A stretch of 19,053 bases of DNA, taken from the NCBI GenBank assembly GCA_030830945.1, contig JAURLY010000014.1, forward strand, positions 1 through 19,053. The letters are read 5' to 3'. Positions within the stretch are counted from its first letter, which is position 1. Every line of letters begins with the position of its first letter. Source of the DNA: Gammaproteobacteria bacterium. GTDB taxonomy: Bacteria > Pseudomonadota > Gammaproteobacteria > Pseudomonadales > GM7GCV1. The position numbers and the translations under genes were made by a program. The notes beneath the pieces are model-generated. The model was not told the origin of the DNA. It worked only from the letters and a program-made list of their open reading frames with translations, and made no database searches. Shown piece by piece: positions 9,724-17,158 of this stretch.

Positions 9724-10566
9724 TTATACCTGCTCAAGTAAGCCCAGATTGGCGCATATATTGGCCGTTGGCTCGTACTGATTCATGGTATAAAAATGAA
9801 ACGATTCTGCTCCCAGTTCAATTAGCTGTTCACATAGATTGCTCACAACCTCTTCACCAAAACGGAGAAAATCTTCTGAACCAGACTCAAAATCGGAAAG
9901 TGACTTTTGCAGCCAGCGCGGAATTTCAGCACCACACATATCAGAAAATCGAACCAGATTATCCAGATTCGTTATAGGCATGATGCCCGGAATGATGGGC
10001 TTGTTGATACCCTGAATGTCACACTCATCAAGAAAGCGCGCATAGGCATCGGCATTATAAAAATATTGCGTGACTGCATAATCCGCACCCGCATTGAGTT
10101 TCTGCTTTAGATAACGGACATCTTCGGCGTAACCCGAAGCCTGTGGGTGAACTTCCGGATAGCAACCCACCGCAATATCAAAATGCTCACCAAAACGAGC
10201 ACGAATAAACTCCACCAATTCGTTGGCATAAACCAACCGGCTATCGCTAAGCTCGGGTGGCAAGTCACCCCGCAAGGCAACCAGTCGCTTAATGCCAGCC
10301 TCTTGGTAGGTATGGAGCAAGCTTTCAATAAACTCCTCATCATCGGCGCCAAAAGATAAGTGCGGAGCAACTTCAAGCCCCTCGGCTAACATCTCCAGCA
10401 CCGTATCCCGGGTGTTGTCCCTAGTTGTGCCGCCCGCCCCGTAGGTCACAGAAAAGTACTTGGGACCCAACCGGTTAAGTTTTTCACGGACTTGCTTCAG
10501 CTTTATATGCCCAACCTCTGTACGTGGCGGGAAAAATTCAAAGCTAAACGAAATATCATCTTTCAT
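9724..10566 (-). CDS. metF: MetF, 5,10-methylenetetrahydrofolate reductase
   Basis: FAD enzyme that reduces 5,10-methylene-tetrahydrofolate to 5-methyl-tetrahydrofolate, the methyl donor for remaking methionine from homocysteine. At 280 residues it is the bacterial catalytic-domain form, without the regulatory domain of eukaryotic enzymes. Seen in the sequence: FSFEFFPPRT at 7-16 with the general acid E10, the FSVTYGAGG segment at 38-46, LRGDLPPE at 98-105 with the folate-binding Asp at 101, and ADYAVTQYFY further on. It lies 40 bases after ahcY, whose product yields homocysteine, and directly before rsmE, so it completes the methyl cycle in this operon. The Shine-Dalgarno match is weak. Confidence in identity is high. 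Confidence 0.97.
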   Translation of the reverse strand: MKDDISFSFEFFPPRTEVGHIKLKQVREKLNRLGPKYFSVTYGAGGTTRDNTRDTVLEMLAEGLEVAPHLSFGADDEEFIESLLHTYQEAGIKRLVALRGDLPPELSDSRLVYANELVEFIRARFGEHFDIAVGCYPEVHPQASGYAEDVRYLKQKLNAGADYAVTQYFYNADAYARFLDECDIQGINKPIIPGIMPITNLDNLVRFSDMCGAEIPRWLQKSLSDFESGSEDFLRFGEEVVSNLCEQLIELGAESFHFYTMNQYEPTANICANLGLLEQV

Positions 10567-10606
10567 GATCTAGCCTACTTGAGGAGCAGTTAAAGCCCAT
10601 CAACCA

Positions 10607-12001
10607 TTAATATTTATAATGTTCGGGCTTATAGGGGCCCGATACTGATACGTTAATGTATTTGGCTTGCTCTTCAGTCAGCCGGGTCATTACTCCACCA
10701 AAACCAGCAACCATATGAGCTGCTACTTCCTCGTCGAGTTTCTTGGGCAGAACTTCCACACGTAATGCCGCTTGCCGATCTTCCTTACTCAGCTCAGCAA
10801 ATTTCTGTTTATACAAATGTATCTGCGCGAGCACCTGGTTGGCAAAAGACCCATCCATAATTCTTGATGGGTGGCCTGTGGCATTTCCCAAATTAACCAG
10901 ACGACCTTCGGATAGTAGAATCAAGAAGTCACCCGCATTGCGGTCTCGATAAACTTTATGCACCTGGGGCTTAACTTCCTGCCACTCCCAGTTTTCTCGT
11001 GTGAACGCTGTGTCAATCTCATTATCAAAGTGTCCGATATTACAAACCACCGCTCCCGATTTCAGGGCTGCAAGCATGTTTTTATCGCAGACATTAAAGT
11101 TGCCTGTACAGGTCACCAAAAGATCCACATTTTCCATAACGGATTTATCGATACAATCAGCATCGCCTGTGTTCAAGCCATCAATGAAAGGAGAAACAAC
11201 CTCAAAACCATCCATGCATGCCTGCATAGCACATATTGGATCAATTTCAGTGATGCGAACAATCATGCCTTCCTGACGCAAGGAAGCCGCCGAGCCTTTA
11301 CCAACATCGCCATAGCCAATGACCAACGCTTTTTTGCCAGACAAAAGGTGGTCTGTCGCACGCTTGATCGCATCGTTAAGACTATGCCGACATCCGTATT
11401 TGTTGTCATTTTTGGATTTGGTCACCGAATCGTTAACATTGATTGCGGGTACTTTGAGTTCGCCTTTCTCCAGCATTTCCTGAAGTCTATGTACACCCGT
11501 CGTCGTTTCTTCAGTAATGCCATGCACCTGCTCAAGAATTTGGGGGTACTTGTCATGCAGCATAGCCGTCAGATCGCCACCGTCATCGAGCACCATATTG
11601 GCATCCCAGGGCTTGCCATCCTTGAGAATGGTTTGTTCAATACACCATTCGTACTCTTCTTCTGTCTCTCCTTTCCAGGCAAATACAGGCACACCTGCAG
11701 CCGCGATGGCCGCCGCCGCATGATCCTGGGTCGAAAAAATATTACACGAGGACCAGCGAACTTCCGCACCCAATTCAATGAGGGTTTCAATTAATACACC
11801 CGTTTGAATCGTCATGTGAATGCATCCCAGTATCTTCGCGCCTGCAAGAGGTTTTTCATCGCGATAAGTTTCGCGCATGGACATCAGTGCCGGCATTTCT
11901 GTTTCGGCGATTTCCAGCTCCATTCGCCCCCAATCAGCCAGGTTAATATCCGCAACCTTGTAATCCTGCACGTCTGTAACGCTCTGTAATTCTGCACTCA
12001 T
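10607..12001 (-). CDS. ahcY: AhcY, S-adenosylhomocysteine hydrolase
   Basis: NAD-dependent enzyme that splits SAH into adenosine and homocysteine, removing the product that inhibits SAM-dependent methyltransferases. The 464 residues include the insertion seen in proteobacterial and eukaryotic-like long forms. Visible: N-terminal IHMTIQTGVLIETL at 61-74, the substrate-site segment NVNDSVTKSKNDNKYGCRHS at 188-207, the NAD-binding glycine motif GYGDVGKG at 229-236, and the typical C-terminus PYKPEHYKY, whose Lys-Tyr pair reaches the cofactor site of the partner subunit. A GAGGA Shine-Dalgarno stretch is well placed before the ATG. Only 28 bases separate it from metK, too little for an SAH riboswitch, which in other bacteria often controls ahcY. 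Control is therefore probably through the promoter upstream of the ArsR-type regulator. Confidence 0.98.
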   Translation of the reverse strand: MSAELQSVTDVQDYKVADINLADWGRMELEIAETEMPALMSMRETYRDEKPLAGAKILGCIHMTIQTGVLIETLIELGAEVRWSSCNIFSTQDHAAAAIAAAGVPVFAWKGETEEEYEWCIEQTILKDGKPWDANMVLDDGGDLTAMLHDKYPQILEQVHGITEETTTGVHRLQEMLEKGELKVPAINVNDSVTKSKNDNKYGCRHSLNDAIKRATDHLLSGKKALVIGYGDVGKGSAASLRQEGMIVRITEIDPICAMQACMDGFEVVSPFIDGLNTGDADCIDKSVMENVDLLVTCTGNFNVCDKNMLAALKSGAVVCNIGHFDNEIDTAFTRENWEWQEVKPQVHKVYRDRNAGDFLILLSEGRLVNLGNATGHPSRIMDGSFANQVLAQIHLYKQKFAELSKEDRQAALRVEVLPKKLDEEVAAHMVAGFGGVMTRLTEEQAKYINVSVSGPYKPEHYKY

Positions 12002-12029
12002 TTCATGTTCCTCAATTCTTTAAATTCGT

Positions 12030-13190
12030 TTATAGCGACTTCGCCAGAAGATTCGCTTTATCGGTTTTTTCCCAGGTAAAGCCTTTAACGGCCGATCGGC
12101 CAAAATGTCCATAGGCCGCTGTTGGCCGGTAAATGGGCTGCAAGAGATCCAACATCTCGACAATACCTTTCGGCCGAAGGTCGAAGTGCTCACGAACCAG
12201 CTTTTCAATCTCCGCATCATCGATCTTTCCGGTTCCAAGCGTATTCACGCTAACCGAAGTGGGCTCAGCAACACCGATGGCATAAGAAACCTGAACCTCA
12301 CAGCGATCAGCAAGACCAGCGGCAACAATATTCTTGGCGACGTAACGGCCTGCATAAGCAGCAGATCGGTCCACTTTAGACGGATCCTTGCCCGAAAATG
12401 CACCACCACCATGCCTCGCCATACCGCCATAGGTGTCTACAATAATTTTGCGTCCCGTTAACCCACAGTCCCCTACAGGCCCACCGATAACAAAATTTCC
12501 TGTTGGGTTAATGTGATATAGCGTATTGGCGTGCAAAAGCTCTGCGGGCAATACATCCTGGATGATGTTTTCCATGACCGCCCTCCGCAAATCTTCCAGA
12601 CTAATGTCCGGATTGTGCTGGGTAGAAAGAACCACTGCATCAATCGTCACCGGCTTGCCCTGCTCGTCATAGCTCATGGTTACCTGGCTTTTGGCGTCTG
12701 GACGTAACCAGGGCAATACGCCTTGTTTGCGCAGCTGGGCCTGTTTTTCAACCAGCCGATGAGAGTAGTACACAGGCGCGGGCATAAGCGTTTCAGTTTC
12801 ATTAGAAGCATAGCCAAACATCATGCCCTGATCTCCGGCACCCTGTTCCTTGTCATTGGCTTCATCGACGCCCATGGCAATATCTTGTGATTGCTTGCCA
12901 ATGGCATTTAGCACCGCACAGCTGGCACCATCAAAACCCACATCAGAACTGTTGTAACCGATATCAAGGATCACGCCCCGGACCACATCTTCCAGATCAA
13001 CATAAGTGTCCGTACGGACTTCGCCGGCAACAATAGCCATCCCGGTTTTTACCATTGTTTCAACTGCTACCCGGGCATTGGGGTCATCGGCAATAATGGC
13101 ATCCAGGATCGCATCCGAGATCTGATCGGCTATTTTGTCAGGGTGGCCTTCGGAGACTGATTCCGAAGTAAAAGTACGGTAAAAACTCAT
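12030..13190 (-). CDS. metK: MetK, S-adenosylmethionine synthetase
   Basis: Makes SAM from methionine and ATP; cytoplasmic and usually essential. The 386-residue length is typical. Seen: SEGHPDKIADQISDAI with the ATP-binding GHPDK at 15-19, the GAGDQGMMFGYA hexapeptide region near 115-126, and the GGGAFSGKDPSKVDRSAAY loop in the second half. It has the best Shine-Dalgarno of the operon (AGAGGAAGG, about 4 bases before the ATG), suggesting strong translation. It is 40 bases after the regulator gene and 28 before ahcY. The gap before metK contains a small GC-rich hairpin (GGGC, 6-base loop, GCCC at 13215-13228), but nothing resembling a SAM riboswitch. Confidence 0.98.
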   Translation of the reverse strand: MSFYRTFTSESVSEGHPDKIADQISDAILDAIIADDPNARVAVETMVKTGMAIVAGEVRTDTYVDLEDVVRGVILDIGYNSSDVGFDGASCAVLNAIGKQSQDIAMGVDEANDKEQGAGDQGMMFGYASNETETLMPAPVYYSHRLVEKQAQLRKQGVLPWLRPDAKSQVTMSYDEQGKPVTIDAVVLSTQHNPDISLEDLRRAVMENIIQDVLPAELLHANTLYHINPTGNFVIGGPVGDCGLTGRKIIVDTYGGMARHGGGAFSGKDPSKVDRSAAYAGRYVAKNIVAAGLADRCEVQVSYAIGVAEPTSVSVNTLGTGKIDDAEIEKLVREHFDLRPKGIVEMLDLLQPIYRPTAAYGHFGRSAVKGFTWEKTDKANLLAKSL

Positions 13191-13230
13191 TGTTCCTTCC
13201 TCTTAATATTCGAGGGGCTTACTTGCCCGT

Positions 13231-14202
13231 TCATACAATTGGGGCTTCGCCCTTTATAAATTCACGTATCTGTACCCGGAAACCATTGCGCAACGCCAGA
13301 TACTGCTCACGGCCTTGCTTTAATCCCGCGTCCATGCACCAATTACCTATTTCTTCCGGATCAAATCCAAGCCAAAGATCACCACAGGATTCCCTGGCCC
13401 ATTCTTGATCGTGCTTATCCAAATCGCATAGCAACAATTGCCCTTCAGCTTTTAGCAGCTCTGCCATATCACGAATCATGGCGGCAGGAGATGCAACATG
13501 GTGCAACACCATGCTGCAGCTGATCGTATCCGCATAAAGCCCTTCGTCCAGAGCCCGCAAAGTATCGCCAAGCACAAACCTGACTTTGTTCGAATCCCTC
13601 CCAAGACAATTTTTCGAGCTTTCTAACATCTCGCTGGAAATATCCAGCGCGATTGTCTGCCCATAATCGTCACAGGCCTCTTTAAGCAATTCGCCCACGC
13701 CCGGGCCAATTTCCATCCAGGTGCGCTCGCTTCCCCGGACCAGAAAATCCTGTATGGCGTCACCATAATCCGAAAACCCGGCTATAAGATCTTGCTGTTC
13801 ATGAAATCGTTCAGCATTTTCCCGAAAAAAATTCTCAGAGCGCTGCCTTCGGGCCTCTTGAATTTGCGCAACTCCTGCCAGTAGCTCGGAAGAAATATCT
13901 TCTGCATCCGAAAGCAAGAAAATTTGGTCCAAAAGTCTTTGCTCACTGGAGGAACTTCGCTGGGCCCGCTTGTAAAAAATACTGTTACCTTCCCTTCGAC
14001 TTTCCAATAACCCCGCATTGCTCATCACTTTTAGGTGGTGACTCATGGAGGGTTGCTGAATATCAAATATCTGGCAGAGCTCAAGCACACCAAAGGAATC
14101 CCGACGCATAATCTTGAGAATCTCCAGGCGCATGGGATCCCCCGCTGCCTTAAGGGCACTGGCGATATTGAGGGAATTCTGGTTACTTGCTGACGAAACC
14201 AT
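13231..14202 (-). CDS. ArsR-family regulator fused to a SAM-dependent methyltransferase domain (SahR-like)
   Basis: A 323-residue fusion. Residues about 11-80 form an ArsR-type winged helix: GDPMRLEILKIM, the recognition segment QQPSMSHHLKVMSNAGLLES, and a wing ending in FYKR. Residues about 155-270 form a class I methyltransferase fold with motif I EIGPGVG at 164-170, the acidic residue ending the second strand at D187, GDT at 212-214 and LHHV at 233-236. No metal-binding Cys motif of ArsR type is seen. Heading a metK-ahcY-metF string behind an inverted repeat fits SahR, the known SAH-responsive ArsR-family repressor of methionine-cycle genes in Proteobacteria; P. aeruginosa, as I recall, has a similar protein beside metK. 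The methyltransferase fold probably serves as the SAM/SAH sensor; whether it also catalyses methylation cannot be told. The start has almost no Shine-Dalgarno, but an in-frame stop lies 12 bases upstream, and the next Met (M24) is inside the DNA-binding domain. Confidence 0.85.
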   Translation of the reverse strand: MVSSASNQNSLNIASALKAAGDPMRLEILKIMRRDSFGVLELCQIFDIQQPSMSHHLKVMSNAGLLESRREGNSIFYKRAQRSSSSEQRLLDQIFLLSDAEDISSELLAGVAQIQEARRQRSENFFRENAERFHEQQDLIAGFSDYGDAIQDFLVRGSERTWMEIGPGVGELLKEACDDYGQTIALDISSEMLESSKNCLGRDSNKVRFVLGDTLRALDEGLYADTISCSMVLHHVASPAAMIRDMAELLKAEGQLLLCDLDKHDQEWARESCGDLWLGFDPEEIGNWCMDAGLKQGREQYLALRNGFRVQIREFIKGEAPIV

Positions 14203-14227
14203 GGTGCAAGGCTACGCCATGGTCATA

Positions 14228-14256
14228 ACAATATCAATATTTTTTGATATTAAAAA
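14228..14256 (-). promoter_or_regulatory. Possible sigma-70 promoter for the regulator-metK-ahcY-metF-rsmE string
   Basis: On the minus strand a -35-like TTTTTA (14251-14256) and a -10-like TATTGT (14228-14233) are spaced by exactly 17 bases, giving a leader of about 18-20 bases before the regulator ATG. Neither hexamer is strong. What favours the call is that the inverted repeat at 14230-14251 fills the spacer and touches both boxes, the expected position for a repressor site. AT-rich sequence gives chance matches easily, so this is tentative. Confidence 0.35.
14230..14251. promoter_or_regulatory. Perfect inverted repeat, likely operator of the SahR-like regulator
   Basis: AATATCAA, a 6-base spacer (TATTTT), then TTGATATT: 8-base arms with no mismatch. 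Its size and symmetry suit a homodimeric ArsR-family repressor, and it lies 28 bases upstream of the gene for such a protein, across the only plausible promoter. That the site binds this regulator and controls the operon is inference; the palindrome is seen directly. Confidence 0.7.
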
Positions 14257-14266
14257 TTTTTGATGT
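14247..14266. promoter_or_regulatory. Second, degenerate operator-like palindrome overlapping the first
   Basis: ATATTAA, 6 bases, TTGATGT: the arms pair at 5 of 7 positions around a perfect AAAAATTTTT core. It has the same 7-6-7 layout as the first site, shares 4 bases with it, and is displaced by 16 bases, so two dimers could sit side by side. It lies just upstream of the proposed -35 box. It may instead be only AT-rich sequence or the promoter's upstream element. Confidence 0.35.
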
Positions 14267-14270
14267 AGAT

Positions 14271-15221
14271 TTATCCCGGCTCGATGGCGGAAAGATGTCT
14301 GGCCGCTGCAATCCAGGCCCCCAGCCATCCCAAAAATATTCCTAAAACCAGAAGGACCAGAAGCTCAAGGGAATCCAGCCCAACCAGGGACAAATCACGA
14401 AGATACAGCTGCCCCAGGGAATCTAAGGGTTTAGACATCGCCCAGGCAAACAAGTTGGTCAAAAACCAGGCGATCAAGGCCCCTAGCAAGCCAAACCAAA
14501 CACCGGAGTATAGTAAGGGTCGCTGAACAAAGGCGTTGGTTCCCCCGACGAGCTTTACTACAGCGACCTCGTCTCGACGGCTCTCAATCTCCAGTCGTAT
14601 GGTATTTCCAAGGATCAAAATTACACCCGTGCCTAACACAGCGGCCAAAACCAAGGCGATCTGATCGACAACCTCAAGGAGCGCGCGTAATCGCTGCAGC
14701 CAAATAAAATCGAATTGAACCTGGTCGACTGCTTCGAAGGATTCAATCGTCCTGATCAATGCATCTATGTCTTGATCGACATCTGGAGTTACCAGAAGCG
14801 TTGCCGGAAGCGGGTTTTCAGACAACTCCGTTAAAGCTTCACCCAAACCAGAAAATTCCTTGAATTCCTGCAACGCCCTATCCGGGGATAAAAACCTGGC
14901 GGCAGAAACGGATTCCAGAGACAGTATTTTCGACTGTACTTGCAGCGATGTCTCCTCATCTATTCCGGGAGAAAAATAGACTGAGACATCGGCGCTCTGC
15001 TGGATATTCACCATGCCTGACTCGACACTCTTGACCAACATATACAGCATGGATGGCAAACAGAGGGCAACGGCAATAACCAGCAAAGTGATCAGTGTTT
15101 GCAAGGGTGATAACACAAACCGCCCCAAGCTATCGAGGCAGGCATCAAGGTGATCGGACAGCCACCTTTTTACAGATCGATTTGCCCTAACAGGAATGCC
15201 AGTTGGTGAAATTTTGACCAT
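14271..15221 (-). CDS. ftsX: FtsX, membrane subunit of the FtsEX divisome complex
   Basis: Integral membrane partner of FtsE; the complex acts at the division septum and transmits ATP hydrolysis to activate periplasmic cell-wall hydrolases. The 316 residues show the expected layout: a cytoplasmic N-terminus, a first membrane segment at about 41-66 (LITLLVIAVALCLPSMLYML), a periplasmic domain of about 110 residues, and three further membrane segments in the C-terminal part (LVLAAVLGTGVILILG; a WFGLLGALIAWFL stretch; LLVLLVLGIFLGWLGAWIAA). The ATG overlaps the ftsE stop (TAATG), so translation is coupled. The next gene in the same direction is the ArsR-methyltransferase regulator, not rpoH. Confidence 0.96.
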   Translation of the reverse strand: MVKISPTGIPVRANRSVKRWLSDHLDACLDSLGRFVLSPLQTLITLLVIAVALCLPSMLYMLVKSVESGMVNIQQSADVSVYFSPGIDEETSLQVQSKILSLESVSAARFLSPDRALQEFKEFSGLGEALTELSENPLPATLLVTPDVDQDIDALIRTIESFEAVDQVQFDFIWLQRLRALLEVVDQIALVLAAVLGTGVILILGNTIRLEIESRRDEVAVVKLVGGTNAFVQRPLLYSGVWFGLLGALIAWFLTNLFAWAMSKPLDSLGQLYLRDLSLVGLDSLELLVLLVLGIFLGWLGAWIAAARHLSAIEPG

Positions 15222-15877
15222 TAGGGGACCGCCAATCTGCCGCTATCCAGCTTGATCTCTGCACGACCCATGCGCCTAATCAAATCCACATCATGGGTTG
15301 CAATCAACATAGTAACCCCGACAGCATTAAAGTCAGCAAAGAGCTTCATTATGTCGGCTGAAAGCTCCGGATCCAGATTTCCTGTCGGCTCATCGGCCAA
15401 TAGCAAATCCGGCTTATGCACCACCGCCCTGGCAATACCCACTCTCTGCTGCTCTCCTCCAGAGAGTTGCACGGGGAGTTTCTTCTCCTTGGTAAGTAAC
15501 CCCACTTTGTCTAATGCCGCACGAACCCGACGCCCGGTTTCCTGATAAGGCGCCCCACTGACCAGTAACGGCAGGGCAACATTGTCAAAAACGGTCCTGT
15601 CATTCAAAAGCGAATGATTTTGAAAAACCACGCCTATGCGACGACGGTGATAGGGAATATGTTTTTTGGAAATTCGCGCCAGATTCACTCCCTGACAAAT
15701 AACCTGCCCTTGAGTGGCACGCTCCATCAGCATAATAAGCTTGAGCAACGTACTTTTGCCTGCGCCGGAATGTCCTGTGAGGAAACACATTTCTCCCCGG
15801 GGAAGCTGAAAACTGACATTTTTCAGCGCTTCATAGCCGCCGGGATAACGTTTACTGACAGAATCAAACTGGATCAT
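15221..15877 (-). CDS. ftsE: FtsE, ATPase subunit of the FtsEX divisome complex
   Basis: ABC-type ATPase that works with FtsX at the cytoplasmic face of the septum. The 218 residues are the usual length. Walker A is GHSGAGKST at 35-43, the signature is LSGGEQQ at 138-144, and Walker B with the following loop is LLLADEPTGNLD at 158-169. The typical early motif YPGGYEALKNVSF is present. It follows ftsY after 77 bases and overlaps ftsX by one base, the conserved ftsY-ftsE-ftsX order. The Shine-Dalgarno before the ATG is poor. No convincing separate promoter is seen in the gap after ftsY, so it is probably read from the ftsY promoter. Confidence 0.97.
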   Translation of the reverse strand: MIQFDSVSKRYPGGYEALKNVSFQLPRGEMCFLTGHSGAGKSTLLKLIMLMERATQGQVICQGVNLARISKKHIPYHRRRIGVVFQNHSLLNDRTVFDNVALPLLVSGAPYQETGRRVRAALDKVGLLTKEKKLPVQLSGGEQQRVGIARAVVHKPDLLLADEPTGNLDPELSADIMKLFADFNAVGVTMLIATHDVDLIRRMGRAEIKLDSGRLAVP

Positions 15878-15954
15878 TTATCAAGTTCAGGCAAGTTTGA
15901 AATAACTTTAACTCAAAGCGAACCATAGATGTCATGCTCAAAAGCGCGGTTCGG

Positions 15955-17091
15955 TTAATCAAACAGCGCTGAAACAAAACTTTCGGGATCAAATTCGGTT
16001 AAATCATCAATCCCCTCACCCAGACCAACGAACTTGACCGGGATATTTAGCTGCTCCACCAGGGAAAACACCACACCGCCTTTGGCAGTTCCATCCAGCT
16101 TGGTCAGCACCAATCCAGTAACCGGGACAGATTTACAAAATTCTCGCGCCTGACTAAGCGCGTTTTGACCCGTGGCTGCATCGAGCACCAGCAGGATTTC
16201 GTGCGGGGCAGACTCGTCCAGCTTCTTGATTACCCGAACAATCTTGCTTAGCTCTTCCATTAGGCTGCTCTTATTGTGCAACCTTCCGGCTGTGTCGGCT
16301 ATCAGAATGTCCGCACCTCTGGATTTACAAGATTCAAGTGCATCATAGATAACCGAAGCACTATCTGCTCCCGTCGATTGGGCAATGACCGGCACCGAAT
16401 TGCGCTCGCCCCATACCTGAAGCTGCTCCACTGCCGCTGCCCGAAAAGTATCACCGGCCGCCAAAACCACCGAGTGCCCATTGGATTGAAACCGTTTCGC
16501 CAGTTTGCCTATAGATGTGGTTTTGCCAACGCCATTGACCCCTACCATCATCAAAACACCTGGTTTGCTCTCCCCAAAATCCAGTGGCTTGGCGTGCTGG
16601 GTAAGGGTTTCCACCAACAGATGACGAAAAACATCCATCAGGTCCTGATCTGGATTCACTCCCTTGCGGACACGTGCCTTAAACGTATCGATCAGGCTTT
16701 GTGTGGTATTAATACCTACATCGGCAACCAGCAATAAGGTTTCAATCTCTTCAATTAACTCATCGTCAATACTGCGCTTGCCACCCAGTAAAGCACCAAA
16801 CGCTGAACCCAAATTTGCCCTTGTTTTACCCAATCCATTGCGCCATCTGGAAAACAGGCCGACCTTTTCAGAGGCAGGAGTTTCAGGAGCCGGTGTTTCA
16901 GGAGCATAGGTTTCAGGAATCAGGGATTCAGAGGAAGCCGAAATTTCTTTTTCGGCTTCAAACGGTTGCGAGCTATTCGCACTATTCACATTGGTAACGA
17001 CCGGCGTTTCTTCCGGCTGTTCAGGTTTTTGTTTTTTGCCGCGGCCAAATAATCTGCCGAGAGCTGAAACTGGCTTGGTATCAGAAGACAT
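15955..17091 (-). CDS. ftsY: FtsY, signal recognition particle receptor GTPase
   Basis: Receptor that docks the SRP-ribosome complex at the inner membrane and hydrolyses GTP together with Ffh. I take the ATG at 17091 (378 residues, beginning MSSDTKPVSALGRLFGRGKK). A longer in-frame start at 17178 would overlap the divergent rsmD and adds 29 residues unlike FtsY. The N-terminal A region (about 1-77) is low-complexity, begins with a basic membrane-binding-like stretch and contains a PETPA repeat. The NG domain starts near 78: helical N part, then the G domain with P-loop GVNGVGKTT at 184-192 (K190), DTAGRL at 266-271, and the guanine-specificity motif TKLDG at 330-334. Neither start has a good Shine-Dalgarno sequence. 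Confidence 0.96.
   Translation of the reverse strand: MSSDTKPVSALGRLFGRGKKQKPEQPEETPVVTNVNSANSSQPFEAEKEISASSESLIPETYAPETPAPETPASEKVGLFSRWRNGLGKTRANLGSAFGALLGGKRSIDDELIEEIETLLLVADVGINTTQSLIDTFKARVRKGVNPDQDLMDVFRHLLVETLTQHAKPLDFGESKPGVLMMVGVNGVGKTTSIGKLAKRFQSNGHSVVLAAGDTFRAAAVEQLQVWGERNSVPVIAQSTGADSASVIYDALESCKSRGADILIADTAGRLHNKSSLMEELSKIVRVIKKLDESAPHEILLVLDAATGQNALSQAREFCKSVPVTGLVLTKLDGTAKGGVVFSLVEQLNIPVKFVGLGEGIDDLTEFDPESFVSALFD
16873..16917 (-). repeat. Three 15-base tandem repeats within ftsY (PET-x-A)
   Basis: Three consecutive 15-base units (16873-16887, 16888-16902, 16903-16917) sharing the CCTGAAAC core on the minus strand encode PETYA-PETPA-PETPA in the disordered A region of FtsY. 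The units differ at a few bases. The unit length keeps the frame, so copy-number change would alter linker length without breaking the gene. Confidence 0.8.
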
Positions 17092-17158
17092 TGAATGAAG
17101 ATGGTTCAGAAATTCTAGCGGGGTTATCCTACCACTCTGGCCCGGTCTGGACAGCAGA

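Noticed and set aside
10958..11794. 278-residue plus-strand open frame opposite ahcY
   Set aside because: It is fully antisense to an unmistakable ahcY, has no recognisable domain, and its composition is that of a reverse-complement shadow.
12002..12029. Possible SAH riboswitch before ahcY
   Set aside because: The gap to metK is only 28 bases; a riboswitch aptamer does not fit, and no such fold is seen.
13191..13230. Possible SAM riboswitch before metK, suggested by a GGGC/GCCC hairpin
   Set aside because: The gap is 40 bases with a single 4-base-pair stem; no SAM aptamer features are present.
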